In this document: one piece after another, positions 1-6,637 of the stretch
Numbering within the stretch: position 1 is the stretch's first letter
Layout of the letters: each line of letters opens with the position of its first letter
Assembly (NCBI GenBank): GCA_025359585.1
Contig: JANYFX010000074.1
Span: 1 to 13,377, forward strand
Length of the DNA stretch: 13,377 nt
Direction: 5' to 3'
Source of the DNA: Rhizobacter sp.
GTDB taxonomy: Bacteria > Pseudomonadota > Gammaproteobacteria > Burkholderiales > Burkholderiaceae_C
The notes under the pieces: model-generated
The model's input: only the letters and a program-made list of their open reading frames with translations
Databases searched by the model: none
Told to the model about the DNA's origin: nothing
Position numbers and translations under genes: made by a program

Positions 1-495
1 CGACTTCAGGCTCTGCGGGTCGGCTTCGACATGGCCGTCGGTGAAGCACACACGCTGGTCGCCCGTGGCCGTGACGCGGATCAAGCCGTTGGTGAAGTCG
101 GCCTCGCTGCCGCCGTTGACGACGACACGCCGGCCCGCGGACTCGAACACCGCCGTGCCGGCGAACTGCACCTGCTGGCGCCGCGCCTCGGCCGGCGCCA
201 GCGCCGGGTCGAAGCTGCGCACCGTGAACGCACGGTTCTGCGCCGCGTACTGTTCGAGCAGCGCGCGCGCGTCGTTCATCTCCTTGCTGCGCAGGTCGTA
301 GAAGAAGGTCACGGCCACCGGCTGCTGCAGTTCGTCGAGCACACGGCGCGTCTGTGGGCCGATCGAGTAGACGCCGGCGCTGGTCAGGTCCCAGCGTTTC
401 GGGTGGTCGAGCGCCCACTGGTTGACGGCCACGGCCGCGGCCCCGAGCGCCAGCGCCGGCAGCAGGAACTTCATGCGTGCGAACCAGCGTTTCAT
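1..495 (-). CDS. GldG-like ABC transporter auxiliary protein (N-terminal part, runs off left edge)
   Basis: The first 165 codons are present, with no stop before the window edge. The protein opens with a short basic N-terminus (MKRWFARMKF) and one hydrophobic segment at about residues 9-25 (LLPALALGAAAVAVN), then a soluble region beginning WALDHPKRWDLTSAGVYSIG. The 'WDLT...SIGPQTRRVL' pattern followed by 'VAVTFFYD' is typical of the extracytoplasmic GldG/IflA-type domain found with ABC-2 permeases. The ATG (495-493) overlaps the upstream permease stop in an ATGA, so translation is probably coupled and this is the third gene of the ATPase-permease-GldG operon. By family, such proteins are membrane-anchored partners of the ABC complex; the substrate is unknown. 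The family call is by recognition of pattern and context only. The C-terminus, expected to carry another membrane helix, lies outside the window. Confidence 0.82.
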   Translation of the reverse strand, partial: MKRWFARMKFLLPALALGAAAVAVNQWALDHPKRWDLTSAGVYSIGPQTRRVLDELQQPVAVTFFYDLRSKEMNDARALLEQYAAQNRAFTVRSFDPALAPAEARRQQVQFAGTAVFESAGRRVVVNGGSEADFTNGLIRVTATGDQRVCFTDGHVEADPQSLKS

Positions 496-1202
496 GCGCG
501 CCGCCCCTTCAGCACCGCGACCGTCAATGCCAGCGACACGACCAGCGCGCTGATGAAATACACCAGCGTGCCGAGGTTGATCACGCCGCGGATCACGTCG
601 ACGTAGTGGGCCGAGAGCGACAGGTGCTGGAACAGCCGGCGCAGCCCCGGCAGCGCGTCGAGCGTGGCCGCGTAGTCGGCGAACCAGAGCAGCGTGAGCG
701 CGCCCCAAGTGAGCAGTGCGGCGACGATCTGGTTGCTGGTGAGCGCCGAGACCAGCAGGCCGACACCGAGGAAGGCCGCGCCCAGCATCGTGATGCCGAG
801 GTAACCGCCGACGATCGGGCCGAGGTCGGGTTGTGCGTAGAGCAGCAGCGGCAGCACGGCGGTGGCGCTGCCGGCCAGCATCAGCAGCAGCATCGTGAAC
901 GCGGCGGCGAACTTGGCCAGCACGATCTGCAGCTCGCTCAGCGGCAGCGAGAGCAGCAGCTCGATCGTGCCTGACTTGTTCTCTTCCGCGAAGATGCGCA
1001 TCGTGACGAGTGGCATCACCAGCAGCAGCAGCAGGCTGATGTTGTGGAAGGTGCCGACCATCTGCGCCACGTTGACGAAGAACAGGCCGAAGCTGAAGAA
1101 CCAGCCGGCGAGGGCCCAGAACACCGCGAGCAATACGAAGGCGATCGGTGTGGCGAAGAGCTCGCGCAGTTCCTTGACGTAGAGGGCGAAGAAGGCGTTC
1201 AT
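492..1202 (-). CDS. ABC-2 type permease (GldF/NosY-like)
   Basis: A 236-aa integral membrane protein beginning MNAFFALYVKELRELF. Hydrophobic segments lie at about residues 18-43 and 55-68, with four more downstream, giving the six-helix layout usual for ABC-2 permeases of about 230-250 aa. After the second helix the loop FAEENKSGTIELLLSLPLSE (71-90) is the conserved 'EE...GT.ELLL..P' element of the GldF/NosY group. The frame stays open upstream to 1532, but that extension lies inside the ATPase gene and is rich in Arg. The ATG at 1202-1200 overlaps the ATPase TGA as ATGA and starts exactly where homology is expected, so I chose it. The 3' end overlaps the GldG-like gene in the same way. The role is the membrane channel or extrusion component of the complex; the cargo cannot be read from sequence. 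Confidence 0.92.
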   Translation of the reverse strand: MNAFFALYVKELRELFATPIAFVLLAVFWALAGWFFSFGLFFVNVAQMVGTFHNISLLLLLVMPLVTMRIFAEENKSGTIELLLSLPLSELQIVLAKFAAAFTMLLLMLAGSATAVLPLLLYAQPDLGPIVGGYLGITMLGAAFLGVGLLVSALTSNQIVAALLTWGALTLLWFADYAATLDALPGLRRLFQHLSLSAHYVDVIRGVINLGTLVYFISALVVSLALTVAVLKGRRA

Positions 1203-2131
1203 GTTGCGGTGGCAGCGGGGCTCTGCGTGACGGCAGCGATGAAGCGGTCTTCGAGCGTCGGGTGTTTGGTTTCGAGCGCCAGCAGGCGACCCGAGGCGAG
1301 GGCGCGGCGGGCGAGGGCGTCGGCCACTTCGGGCGAGTCGACGCTGCACTCGAACACGGTCACACCAAAGTCGTCGCGGGCGCTCGCGTCGCTGACACCG
1401 GCGACAGCGGAGAGTGCCAACATTGCAGCCTCGGCGCCCATGCCGCTCATGCGCAGTTCGAGCCGTGGCGCGGCGGCTGCATCGGCCATCGCCACGGTGC
1501 GGCCTTCGTGCAGCACGATCACGCGGTCGCACAGCGCAGTCACTTCCTGCATCAGGTGGCTGCAGAAGATCACAGCGCGCCCGGCGCTGCCGCGGCGGAT
1601 CAATGCGCGCGCTTCGACGATCTGCAATGCATCGAGCCCGTTCGTGGCTTCGTCGAGCAGCAGCACTTCGGGGTCGGCGAGCGTGGCCTGCGCCAAGCCG
1701 ACACGCTGCCGGTAGCCTTTGGAGAGCGTGCCGACCGGCTTCTTCACCACGTTCTCGAGCGCGAAATCGGCGATGGCACGATCGATCGCCTGGGCGCGCA
1801 CGGTCCGCGCCACGCCCTTGGCGGCGGCGACGAAATCGAGGTAGTCACGCACCCGCAGCGCGTCGTAGAGCGGCGCGCGTTCCGGCAGGTAGCCGATGCG
1901 TCGGCGCGCCGCCAGCGAGCCGCTGCCGATGGGCTCGCCACACACGCGGACCTCGCCGCTGTCGGGCGAGAGAAAGCCGGCGATGAGCCGCAGCGTGGTC
2001 GTCTTGCCGCAGCCGTTCGGGCCCAGCAGGCCGAGGATCTCGCCGCGCTGCACTTTGAAGCTCACGCCACGCAACACCGGCTGCGCGCCGTAGCTCTTGC
2101 GAACGTTCAGGAACTCGATGCTCGGCGACAC
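1199..2131 (-). CDS. ABC transporter ATP-binding protein (GldA/NosF-like)
   Basis: A 310-aa cytoplasmic ATPase that would power the ABC-2 permease encoded next. Visible motifs are Walker A GPNGCGKTT (37-45), C-loop LSKGYRQR (136-143), Walker B VLLLDEA (156-162), the D-loop in NGLD (164-167) and H-loop His192 (SHLMQEV). About 75 extra residues after the nucleotide-binding domain form the C-terminal domain common in the GldA/NosF/CcmA-type group. The Walker B context reads DEAT instead of the usual DEPT, a mild variation. The start is a GTG at 2131 with no clear Shine-Dalgarno sequence. A rho-independent terminator sits only 20 nt upstream, so the promoter position is unclear and expression may rely on readthrough or a nearly leaderless transcript. 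It overlaps the permease start by 4 nt. Confidence 0.93.
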   Translation of the reverse strand: MSPSIEFLNVRKSYGAQPVLRGVSFKVQRGEILGLLGPNGCGKTTTLRLIAGFLSPDSGEVRVCGEPIGSGSLAARRRIGYLPERAPLYDALRVRDYLDFVAAAKGVARTVRAQAIDRAIADFALENVVKKPVGTLSKGYRQRVGLAQATLADPEVLLLDEATNGLDALQIVEARALIRRGSAGRAVIFCSHLMQEVTALCDRVIVLHEGRTVAMADAAAAPRLELRMSGMGAEAAMLALSAVAGVSDASARDDFGVTVFECSVDSPEVADALARRALASGRLLALETKHPTLEDRFIAAVTQSPAATAT

Positions 2132-2151
2132 GTTGACTTTGGAAGGTGATG

Positions 2152-2177
2152 AAAAACGACCCGCCGGGGCGGGTCGT
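2152..2177 (-). terminator. Rho-independent terminator of the MBL-fold hydrolase gene
   Basis: On the minus strand a 9-bp perfect stem (ACGACCCGC pairing with GCGGGTCGT) around a 4-nt loop is followed directly by a run of five T. It begins about 35 nt past the hydrolase stop codon at 2212, as expected for a terminator of that transcript. The plus-strand side has no T run, so it should act in one direction only. It ends 20 nt before the GTG of the ABC ATPase gene. Confidence 0.75.
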
Positions 2178-2211
2178 GCAGACGGGGCGCGAAGCCCTTG
2201 TTCGCGAAACC

Positions 2212-3057
2212 TTATTCGAACACCTTGCCCTTGTGCTCGTCGTACTGCGCCGGCTCGTGGCTGTACCAGAGCTGGCCGTTGCGGGTGTCACGCAGCATCT
2301 TGAGCTTGTCGATCGAGCGCATCGACTCGTTGGCGCTCCAGGTGATGCCCGGCACCACGCCCTTTTCGTTCTCTGCCGTGTAGACCGCGTCACCGGAAAG
2401 AATCACGTAGCCGGTCTTGGGCAGCTTGAGCATCAGCGACTGGTGGCCTTGCGTGTGGCCCTTGGTGTCGAGGATGACGACCGAGCCGTCGCCGAACAGG
2501 TCGAAGTCACCGCTGAGTTCGAGGAAGTCGAAGTCGCGCGTGGTGTCGAAGTCTTTCAGCACGAAGGCGGCGCGCTGAAACTTCTCGGGCCACCAGGCGT
2601 TCTTCAGCTCGGCGTTCTGCACCACGTGGCGTGCTTTCGGGAACATCTTGATGTTGCCGGCGTGGTCGAGGTGGAAGTGCGAATAGATCACGTACTTCAC
2701 GTCGTCGGTCTTGAAGCCGAGCTTCTGCAGCTGGCGGTCGATGACTTCGTCGCGCGACTGCTGGATGTTGAAGGCGCCGCACAGGCCGGCACCCCAGTAC
2801 GAAGCGCACTGGTTGTCGGACACGGCCACGTTGTTGCCGGTGTCGAACACGATCAGGCCCCGCGGGTGCTGGATGATGTGCATCGTGACCGGGGCCTTGA
2901 CCTTGGTGCCGACGCCGCTCATCGCGGTGAGGAAGCCCTTGTCGAGTTCGAGCAGGCCGCTCGTGACCTGCCAAAGCTTGATGCTCTGCGCATTCGACGC
3001 GACGCTCGCGACACACAACGCGGCAGCGGCCGCTATTCTGAACAGCGTGGTTTTCAT
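2212..3057 (-). CDS. Exported MBL-fold hydrolase, N-acyl-homoserine-lactonase-like
   Basis: A 281-aa protein with a signal peptide: MKTTLFRIAAAAALCVASVA, then SNA followed by QS, so cleavage is likely after Ala23. The product is probably periplasmic. The metallo-beta-lactamase zinc motif HxHxDH is SHFHLDHAG (His127, His129, Asp131, His132). Further ligands are His201 (in GHTQGH), Asp223 (SGDAVY) and His267 (SHEP). The 'IVFDTGNN' strand and 'DTKGHTQGHQSL' resemble the AHL-lactonase branch (AiiA/AttM type), but substrate cannot be fixed by motif. The frame is open 46 codons further upstream, but that part is low-quality, non-conserved sequence. The chosen ATG (3057) has GAGGAAGAG six nt upstream (3064-3072) and starts the signal peptide. 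It is transcribed away from the itaconate-type operon and has its own terminator. Alternatives are another lactonase or a generic MBL-fold esterase. Confidence 0.9.
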   Translation of the reverse strand: MKTTLFRIAAAAALCVASVASNAQSIKLWQVTSGLLELDKGFLTAMSGVGTKVKAPVTMHIIQHPRGLIVFDTGNNVAVSDNQCASYWGAGLCGAFNIQQSRDEVIDRQLQKLGFKTDDVKYVIYSHFHLDHAGNIKMFPKARHVVQNAELKNAWWPEKFQRAAFVLKDFDTTRDFDFLELSGDFDLFGDGSVVILDTKGHTQGHQSLMLKLPKTGYVILSGDAVYTAENEKGVVPGITWSANESMRSIDKLKMLRDTRNGQLWYSHEPAQYDEHKGKVFE

Positions 3058-3100
3058 GGGTGTCTCTTCCTCATTTTTTTGCCCCCTGCCGTGTGCTGTG

Positions 3101-3112
3101 CCCGTGCACGGG
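3101..3112. promoter_or_regulatory. 12-bp perfect palindrome, possible operator for the hydrolase gene
   Basis: CCCGTGCACGGG is a perfect inverted repeat 44 nt upstream of the hydrolase ATG, a position where a repressor could act on the minus-strand promoter or leader. A GC-rich 12-mer of this kind can also occur by chance, and no regulator gene is in the window. Confidence 0.2.
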
Positions 3113-3289
3113 GAATTGGGGTAACGGGCTGCCCCTCTGGCGGCTGGCGAACCGGCCACTCGTTTGATTCTGCTGGAGTTGAACGGCGCTGTCACTGTCG
3201 GCTGGCTTCATAAACCGTGAAGGCGGCGTTTCGTGCCCGTGAATTCCGGGTCTACCCGCAGTTCCCTCGCCCCGTCGCCGGCGAAACCG

Positions 3290-3306
3290 CTTAAGTCCGC
3301 ACTAAG
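3290..3306. promoter_or_regulatory. LysR-type (T-N11-A) dyad upstream of the catabolic operon
   Basis: CTTAAGTCCGCACTAAG contains CTTA-N9-TAAG, equivalent to CTT-N11-AAG, which matches the classic LysR-type binding box (T-N11-A inside a dyad). It lies about 85 nt before the hydratase ATG, a usual distance for activator sites. Itaconate operons in Pseudomonas are known to be controlled by a LysR-type activator (RipR/ItcR), so the match is suggestive. No lysR gene is present here and the motif is short. Confidence 0.3.
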
Positions 3307-3390
3307 GCCACGTTCCCAAATCGCGAATGGTCGTTTGTGGCCCGAGGGTGCACAGTGCAGGCTGTCACCGAAGAGACCGCAGGCAAAGGC

Positions 3391-4260
3391 ATGGACACGG
3401 CACTGGAACTGGAGCAACTGCGCAGCTGGATCGGCCGCACCGAAACGCACACCGACCACGTTTGCGCTGCGCCCGTGGCCGCGCTCGCTGCCACGCTCGA
3501 CCGTGCCGACCCCGAACCGCTGCCCGGCAGCGACCTGCCGCCACTCTGGCACTGGCTGTGTTTCACGCCGCAGGCGCGCGCCAGCGAGATCGGCCCTGAT
3601 GGCCACGCCAAACGCGGTGGCTTCCTGCCGCCGGTGCCGCTGCCGCGCCGCATGTGGGCGGGGGGCCGGCTGCAGTTCAACCACCCGCTGCAGGTGGGCG
3701 ACGAGATCACGCGGCTCTCGCGCATTGCCGACGTGAGCGTCAAACACGGGCGCAGCGGCGCGCTGGTGTTCGTGACGGTGCGGCATGAGGTGAGCAACGC
3801 ACGCGGCCTGGCGCTGAGCGAAGAGCACGACATCGTGTACCGCGACAACCCGGCGCCCGGCGCGCCCCAACCCGAGCCGCAAGCAGCCCCCGCCGGCGCT
3901 GCTTTCAGCCGCGAGATCTTGCCCGACCCGGTCTTGCTGTTCCGCTACTCGGCGCTCACCTTCAACGGCCACCGCATCCACTACGACCGCCCGTACGCCA
4001 CCGAGGTCGAGGGCTACCCCGGCCTGATCGTGCACGGCCCCTTGATCGCCACACTGTTGCTCGACCTGCTGCGCCGCGAGCGGCCCGAAGCTCGGGTGCG
4101 TCGCTTCGTCTTCAAGGCGATGCGACCGGTCTTCGACATCCACAGGTTCAGCGTCTGTGGCCAACCCGAGGCCGGCGCCCACGGTGAGCAGCGCGTGGCG
4201 CTGTGGGCGCGCGACCACGAAGGTTTTCTGGCCATGCAAGCCCACGCCGAACTCGGCTGA
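3391..4260 (+). CDS. ich: Double-hotdog enoyl-CoA hydratase, probable itaconyl-CoA (mesaconyl-C4-CoA type) hydratase
   Basis: A 289-aa protein of the FAS1-like dehydratase/HTD2 (MaoC-related) family with two hotdog halves, roughly residues 1-150 and 170-289, joined by a Pro/Ala-rich linker (153-170). The active-site stretch is RYSALTFNGHRIHYDRPYA (185-203) with Asn192, His194 and His197, followed by EGYPGLIVHGPL (207-218), as in mesaconyl-C4-CoA and itaconyl-CoA hydratases. The proposed role is hydration of itaconyl-CoA to citramalyl-CoA. It is first in a five-gene operon with the CoA-transferase and lyase that would act before and after it. The frame is open to a GTG at 3337. I prefer the ATG at 3391, because the conserved region starts there and a weak AGG (3381-3383) precedes it. 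A role in mesaconate or another C5 acyl-CoA is the main alternative. Confidence 0.85.
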   Translation: MDTALELEQLRSWIGRTETHTDHVCAAPVAALAATLDRADPEPLPGSDLPPLWHWLCFTPQARASEIGPDGHAKRGGFLPPVPLPRRMWAGGRLQFNHPLQVGDEITRLSRIADVSVKHGRSGALVFVTVRHEVSNARGLALSEEHDIVYRDNPAPGAPQPEPQAAPAGAAFSREILPDPVLLFRYSALTFNGHRIHYDRPYATEVEGYPGLIVHGPLIATLLLDLLRRERPEARVRRFVFKAMRPVFDIHRFSVCGQPEAGAHGEQRVALWARDHEGFLAMQAHAELG

Positions 4261-4274
4261 CCCACACTCGAACC

Positions 4275-5435
4275 ATGCCTTCCGCCCATCAAAAGTACCA
4301 GGACATCCGCGACGCCGTTCGCGCCCTCTGCGCCGAGTTTCCCGACGAGTACCACCGCAAGGTCGACGCGGCGCGCGGCTACCCCGAGGCCTTCGTCGAC
4401 GCGCTGACGAAAGCCGGCTGGATGGCGGCGTTGATCCCGCAGGAATACGGCGGCTCCGGCCTGGGCCTGTCGGAAGCCTCGGTGATCATGGAAGAGATCA
4501 ACCGCGCCGGTGGCAACTCCGGGGCCTGCCACGGCCAGATGTACAACATGGGCACGCTGCTGCGCCACGGCTCGGCCGCGCAGAAACAGCAGTACCTGCC
4601 GAAGATCGCGAGCGGCGAATTGCGTTTGCAGTCGATGGGCGTGACCGAGCCGAGCACCGGCACCGACACGACGAAGATCAAGACCACGGCCGTGAAGCGC
4701 GGCGACCGTTATGTGATCAATGGCCAGAAGGTCTGGATCTCGCGCATTCAGCATTCCGATCTGATGATTCTGCTGGCGCGCACCACGCCGCTGGCCGACG
4801 TGAAGAAGAAGAGCGAGGGCATGTCGGTCTTCATCGTCGATTTGCGCGACGCGATCGGCCACGGGCTGGACGTGCGGCCGATCCCGAACATGGTGAACCA
4901 CGAGACCAACGAACTGTTTTTCGAGAACCTGGAGATCCCGGCCGAGAACCTGATCGGTGCCGAAGGCCAGGGCTTCAGGTACATCCTCGACGGCCTGAAC
5001 GCCGAGCGCACGCTGATCGCGGCCGAGTGCATCGGCGACGGCCACTGGTTCATCGACCGCGTCACGCGCTACACCAAAGACCGCGTCGTGTTCGGCCGCC
5101 CGATCGGCCAGAACCAGGGCGTGCAGTTCCCGATCGCCGAAGCCCACATCGAGGTCGAAGCCGCCGACCTGATGCGCTGGGAAGCCTGCCGCCTGTTCGA
5201 CGCGCCCGAGCCCTGCGGCGCGCAGGCCAACATGGCCAAGTACCTCGCGGCCAAGGCGAGCTGGGAAGCGGCCAACGCCTGCATCCAGTTCCATGGTGGC
5301 TTCGGCTTCGCCTGCGAATACGACGTGGAGCGCAAGTTCCGCGAGACGCGGCTCTACCAGGTGGCGCCGATCTCCACCAACATGATCCTGAGCTACGTGG
5401 CGGAACATGTGCTCGGGCTGCCTCGGAGTTACTGA
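4275..5435 (+). CDS. Acyl-CoA dehydrogenase family protein with IVD-type catalytic base
   Basis: A 386-aa FAD enzyme of normal family length. Visible elements are GLGLSEASVIMEEINRAGG (62-80), the FAD/substrate motif MGVTEPSTGTD (121-131), WISR (154-157), the middle beta domain to about 220, and the C-terminal helices with FGRPIGQNQGVQFPIAE (273-289) and FHGGFGFACEYDVERKFRETRLYQ (339-362). The usual catalytic Glu of MCAD/SCAD (in 'YEGT') is replaced, since the sequence reads YQVAPISTN (361-369). A Glu is present at 244 in DGLNAER, the position used by isovaleryl-CoA and long-chain dehydrogenases. The gene sits 14 nt after the hydratase gene and 1 nt before the CoA-transferase gene. A dehydrogenase of this type accompanies Pseudomonas itaconate clusters, with an unproven role. 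Oxidation of a branched substrate such as methylsuccinyl-CoA is my inference. The ATG at 4275 is chosen over an upstream in-frame start lying inside the preceding gene. Confidence 0.93.
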   Translation: MPSAHQKYQDIRDAVRALCAEFPDEYHRKVDAARGYPEAFVDALTKAGWMAALIPQEYGGSGLGLSEASVIMEEINRAGGNSGACHGQMYNMGTLLRHGSAAQKQQYLPKIASGELRLQSMGVTEPSTGTDTTKIKTTAVKRGDRYVINGQKVWISRIQHSDLMILLARTTPLADVKKKSEGMSVFIVDLRDAIGHGLDVRPIPNMVNHETNELFFENLEIPAENLIGAEGQGFRYILDGLNAERTLIAAECIGDGHWFIDRVTRYTKDRVVFGRPIGQNQGVQFPIAEAHIEVEAADLMRWEACRLFDAPEPCGAQANMAKYLAAKASWEAANACIQFHGGFGFACEYDVERKFRETRLYQVAPISTNMILSYVAEHVLGLPRSY

Positions 5436-5436
5436 G

Positions 5437-6627
5437 ATGTTGCCGCTCGAGGGCATTACCGTCGTCGCGCTCGAACACGCGATCGCGGCACCGTTCTGCA
5501 CGCGCCAACTGGCCGACCAGGGTGCGCGGGTCATCAAGGTCGAGCGTCCGGGTGTCGGCGATTTCGCGCGCGCTTACGACCAGCGCGTGCACGGCCAGTC
5601 GTCGCACTTCGTGTGGGTGAATCGCTCGAAGGAAAGCCTGACTCTCGACCTCAAGCACGCGCAGGCGCCCGAGGTGCTTTCGCGCCTGCTCGGCCAGGCC
5701 GACGTGCTGGTGCAGAACCTGGCGCCGGGCGCGGCGGCGCGGCTTGGGCTTTCGTTTGAGGCGCTGAGCGCGTTGCACCCGAAGCTGATCGTCTGCGACA
5801 TCTCGGGTTATGGCGACGACCCTCAACAGCCCGGCCCGTACCGCGACAAGAAGGCTTACGACCTGCTGATCCAGAGCGAGTCGGGTTTTGTGTCGGTCAC
5901 CGGTGGACCCGACGACCCGGCCAAGGCCGGTTGTTCGATCGCCGACATCGCAGCCGGCATGTACGCCTACAGCAACATCCTGACCGCGCTGATCGAGCGC
6001 GGCCGCACCGGCAAAGGCAAACGCATCGACGTGTCGATGCTGGAGAGCATGGTCGAGTGGATGGGCTACCCGATGTACTACGCCTTCGAAGGCGCGCCGC
6101 CACCGCCGCGCGCCGGTGCGGCCCACGCCACGATCTACCCCTACGGCCCGTTCGCGACCGGCGGCGGCCAGACCTTGATGCTCGGCCTGCAGAACGAACG
6201 CGAGTGGTTGGTGTTCTGCGAGCAGGTCTTGCAGCAACCGGCGTTGGCCACCGACGAACGTTTCAACACCAACGCGCGCCGCACCGAAGCGCGCGAAGGT
6301 CTGCGGGAGATCATCGCGCAGACCTTCACGGCGCTGACTGCCGAGCAGGTGGTGGCGCGGCTCGACGCCGCCGGCATCGCCAACGCCCAGGTCAACGACA
6401 TGGCGCAGGTCTGGGCCCACGCGCAACTGCAGGCGCGCCAGCGCTGGATCGATGTGGCCACGCCGGCCGGCCCGGTGCCGGCGTTGCTGCCACCCGGAGT
6501 GCCTAACGCAGAAAGAGCGCGCATGAACGCCGTGCCAGCGCTCGGCCAGCACAGCCACGCCATCCTGGCCGGGCTGGGTTATTCGGCCGAGCAGATCATC
6601 GAACTGCAGCGCGACGGCGCGCTGTGA
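5437..6627 (+). CDS. ict: Class III (CaiB/BaiF) CoA-transferase, probable itaconate CoA-transferase
   Basis: A 396-aa protein of typical family-III length, starting MLPLEGITVVALEHAIAAPF. Family features are GARVIKVERPGVGDFAR (29-45), the 'LVQNLAPGAAARLGL' segment (91-105), ISGYG (122-126), KKAYDLLIQSESG (138-150) and the catalytic aspartate, most likely Asp170 in SIADIAAGMYA (formyl-CoA transferase Asp169 equivalent). The proposed reaction is transfer of CoA, probably from succinyl-CoA, to itaconate. The start lies 1 nt after the dehydrogenase stop, and GGAG (5425-5428) gives an 8-nt Shine-Dalgarno spacing. Substrate assignment rests on the neighbouring hydratase and citramalyl-CoA-lyase-like genes. 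(R)-citramalate or mesaconate transferases share the same fold and remain possible. Confidence 0.92.
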   Translation: MLPLEGITVVALEHAIAAPFCTRQLADQGARVIKVERPGVGDFARAYDQRVHGQSSHFVWVNRSKESLTLDLKHAQAPEVLSRLLGQADVLVQNLAPGAAARLGLSFEALSALHPKLIVCDISGYGDDPQQPGPYRDKKAYDLLIQSESGFVSVTGGPDDPAKAGCSIADIAAGMYAYSNILTALIERGRTGKGKRIDVSMLESMVEWMGYPMYYAFEGAPPPPRAGAAHATIYPYGPFATGGGQTLMLGLQNEREWLVFCEQVLQQPALATDERFNTNARRTEAREGLREIIAQTFTALTAEQVVARLDAAGIANAQVNDMAQVWAHAQLQARQRWIDVATPAGPVPALLPPGVPNAERARMNAVPALGQHSHAILAGLGYSAEQIIELQRDGAL

Positions 6628-6637
6628 AAAGAACCCC

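Larger units (their letters stand above)
3058..3390. promoter_or_regulatory. Divergent intergenic control region
   Basis: This is 333 nt with no convincing gene, lying between the exported hydrolase (minus) and the catabolic operon (plus). From left to right it holds the hydrolase ribosome binding site (3064-3072), a 12-bp palindrome CCCGTGCACGGG (3101-3112), a small inverted repeat CGGGT-CT-ACCCG (3247-3258) and a CTT-N11-AAG dyad (3290-3306). A TTGAAC (3179-3184) could be a -35 for the plus strand, but no -10 lies at the right spacing. I could not identify a full sigma70 promoter on either strand. Confidence 0.5.

Noticed and set aside
31..2149. Plus-strand open frames opposite the ABC-2 operon
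   Set aside because: The minus-strand frames carry Walker A, C-loop, Walker B and ABC-2 permease motifs. The plus frames are low-complexity shadows.
2212..3195. A 327-aa version of the MBL hydrolase
   Set aside because: The extra 46 residues precede a clear signal peptide and an ATG with a well-placed Shine-Dalgarno sequence.
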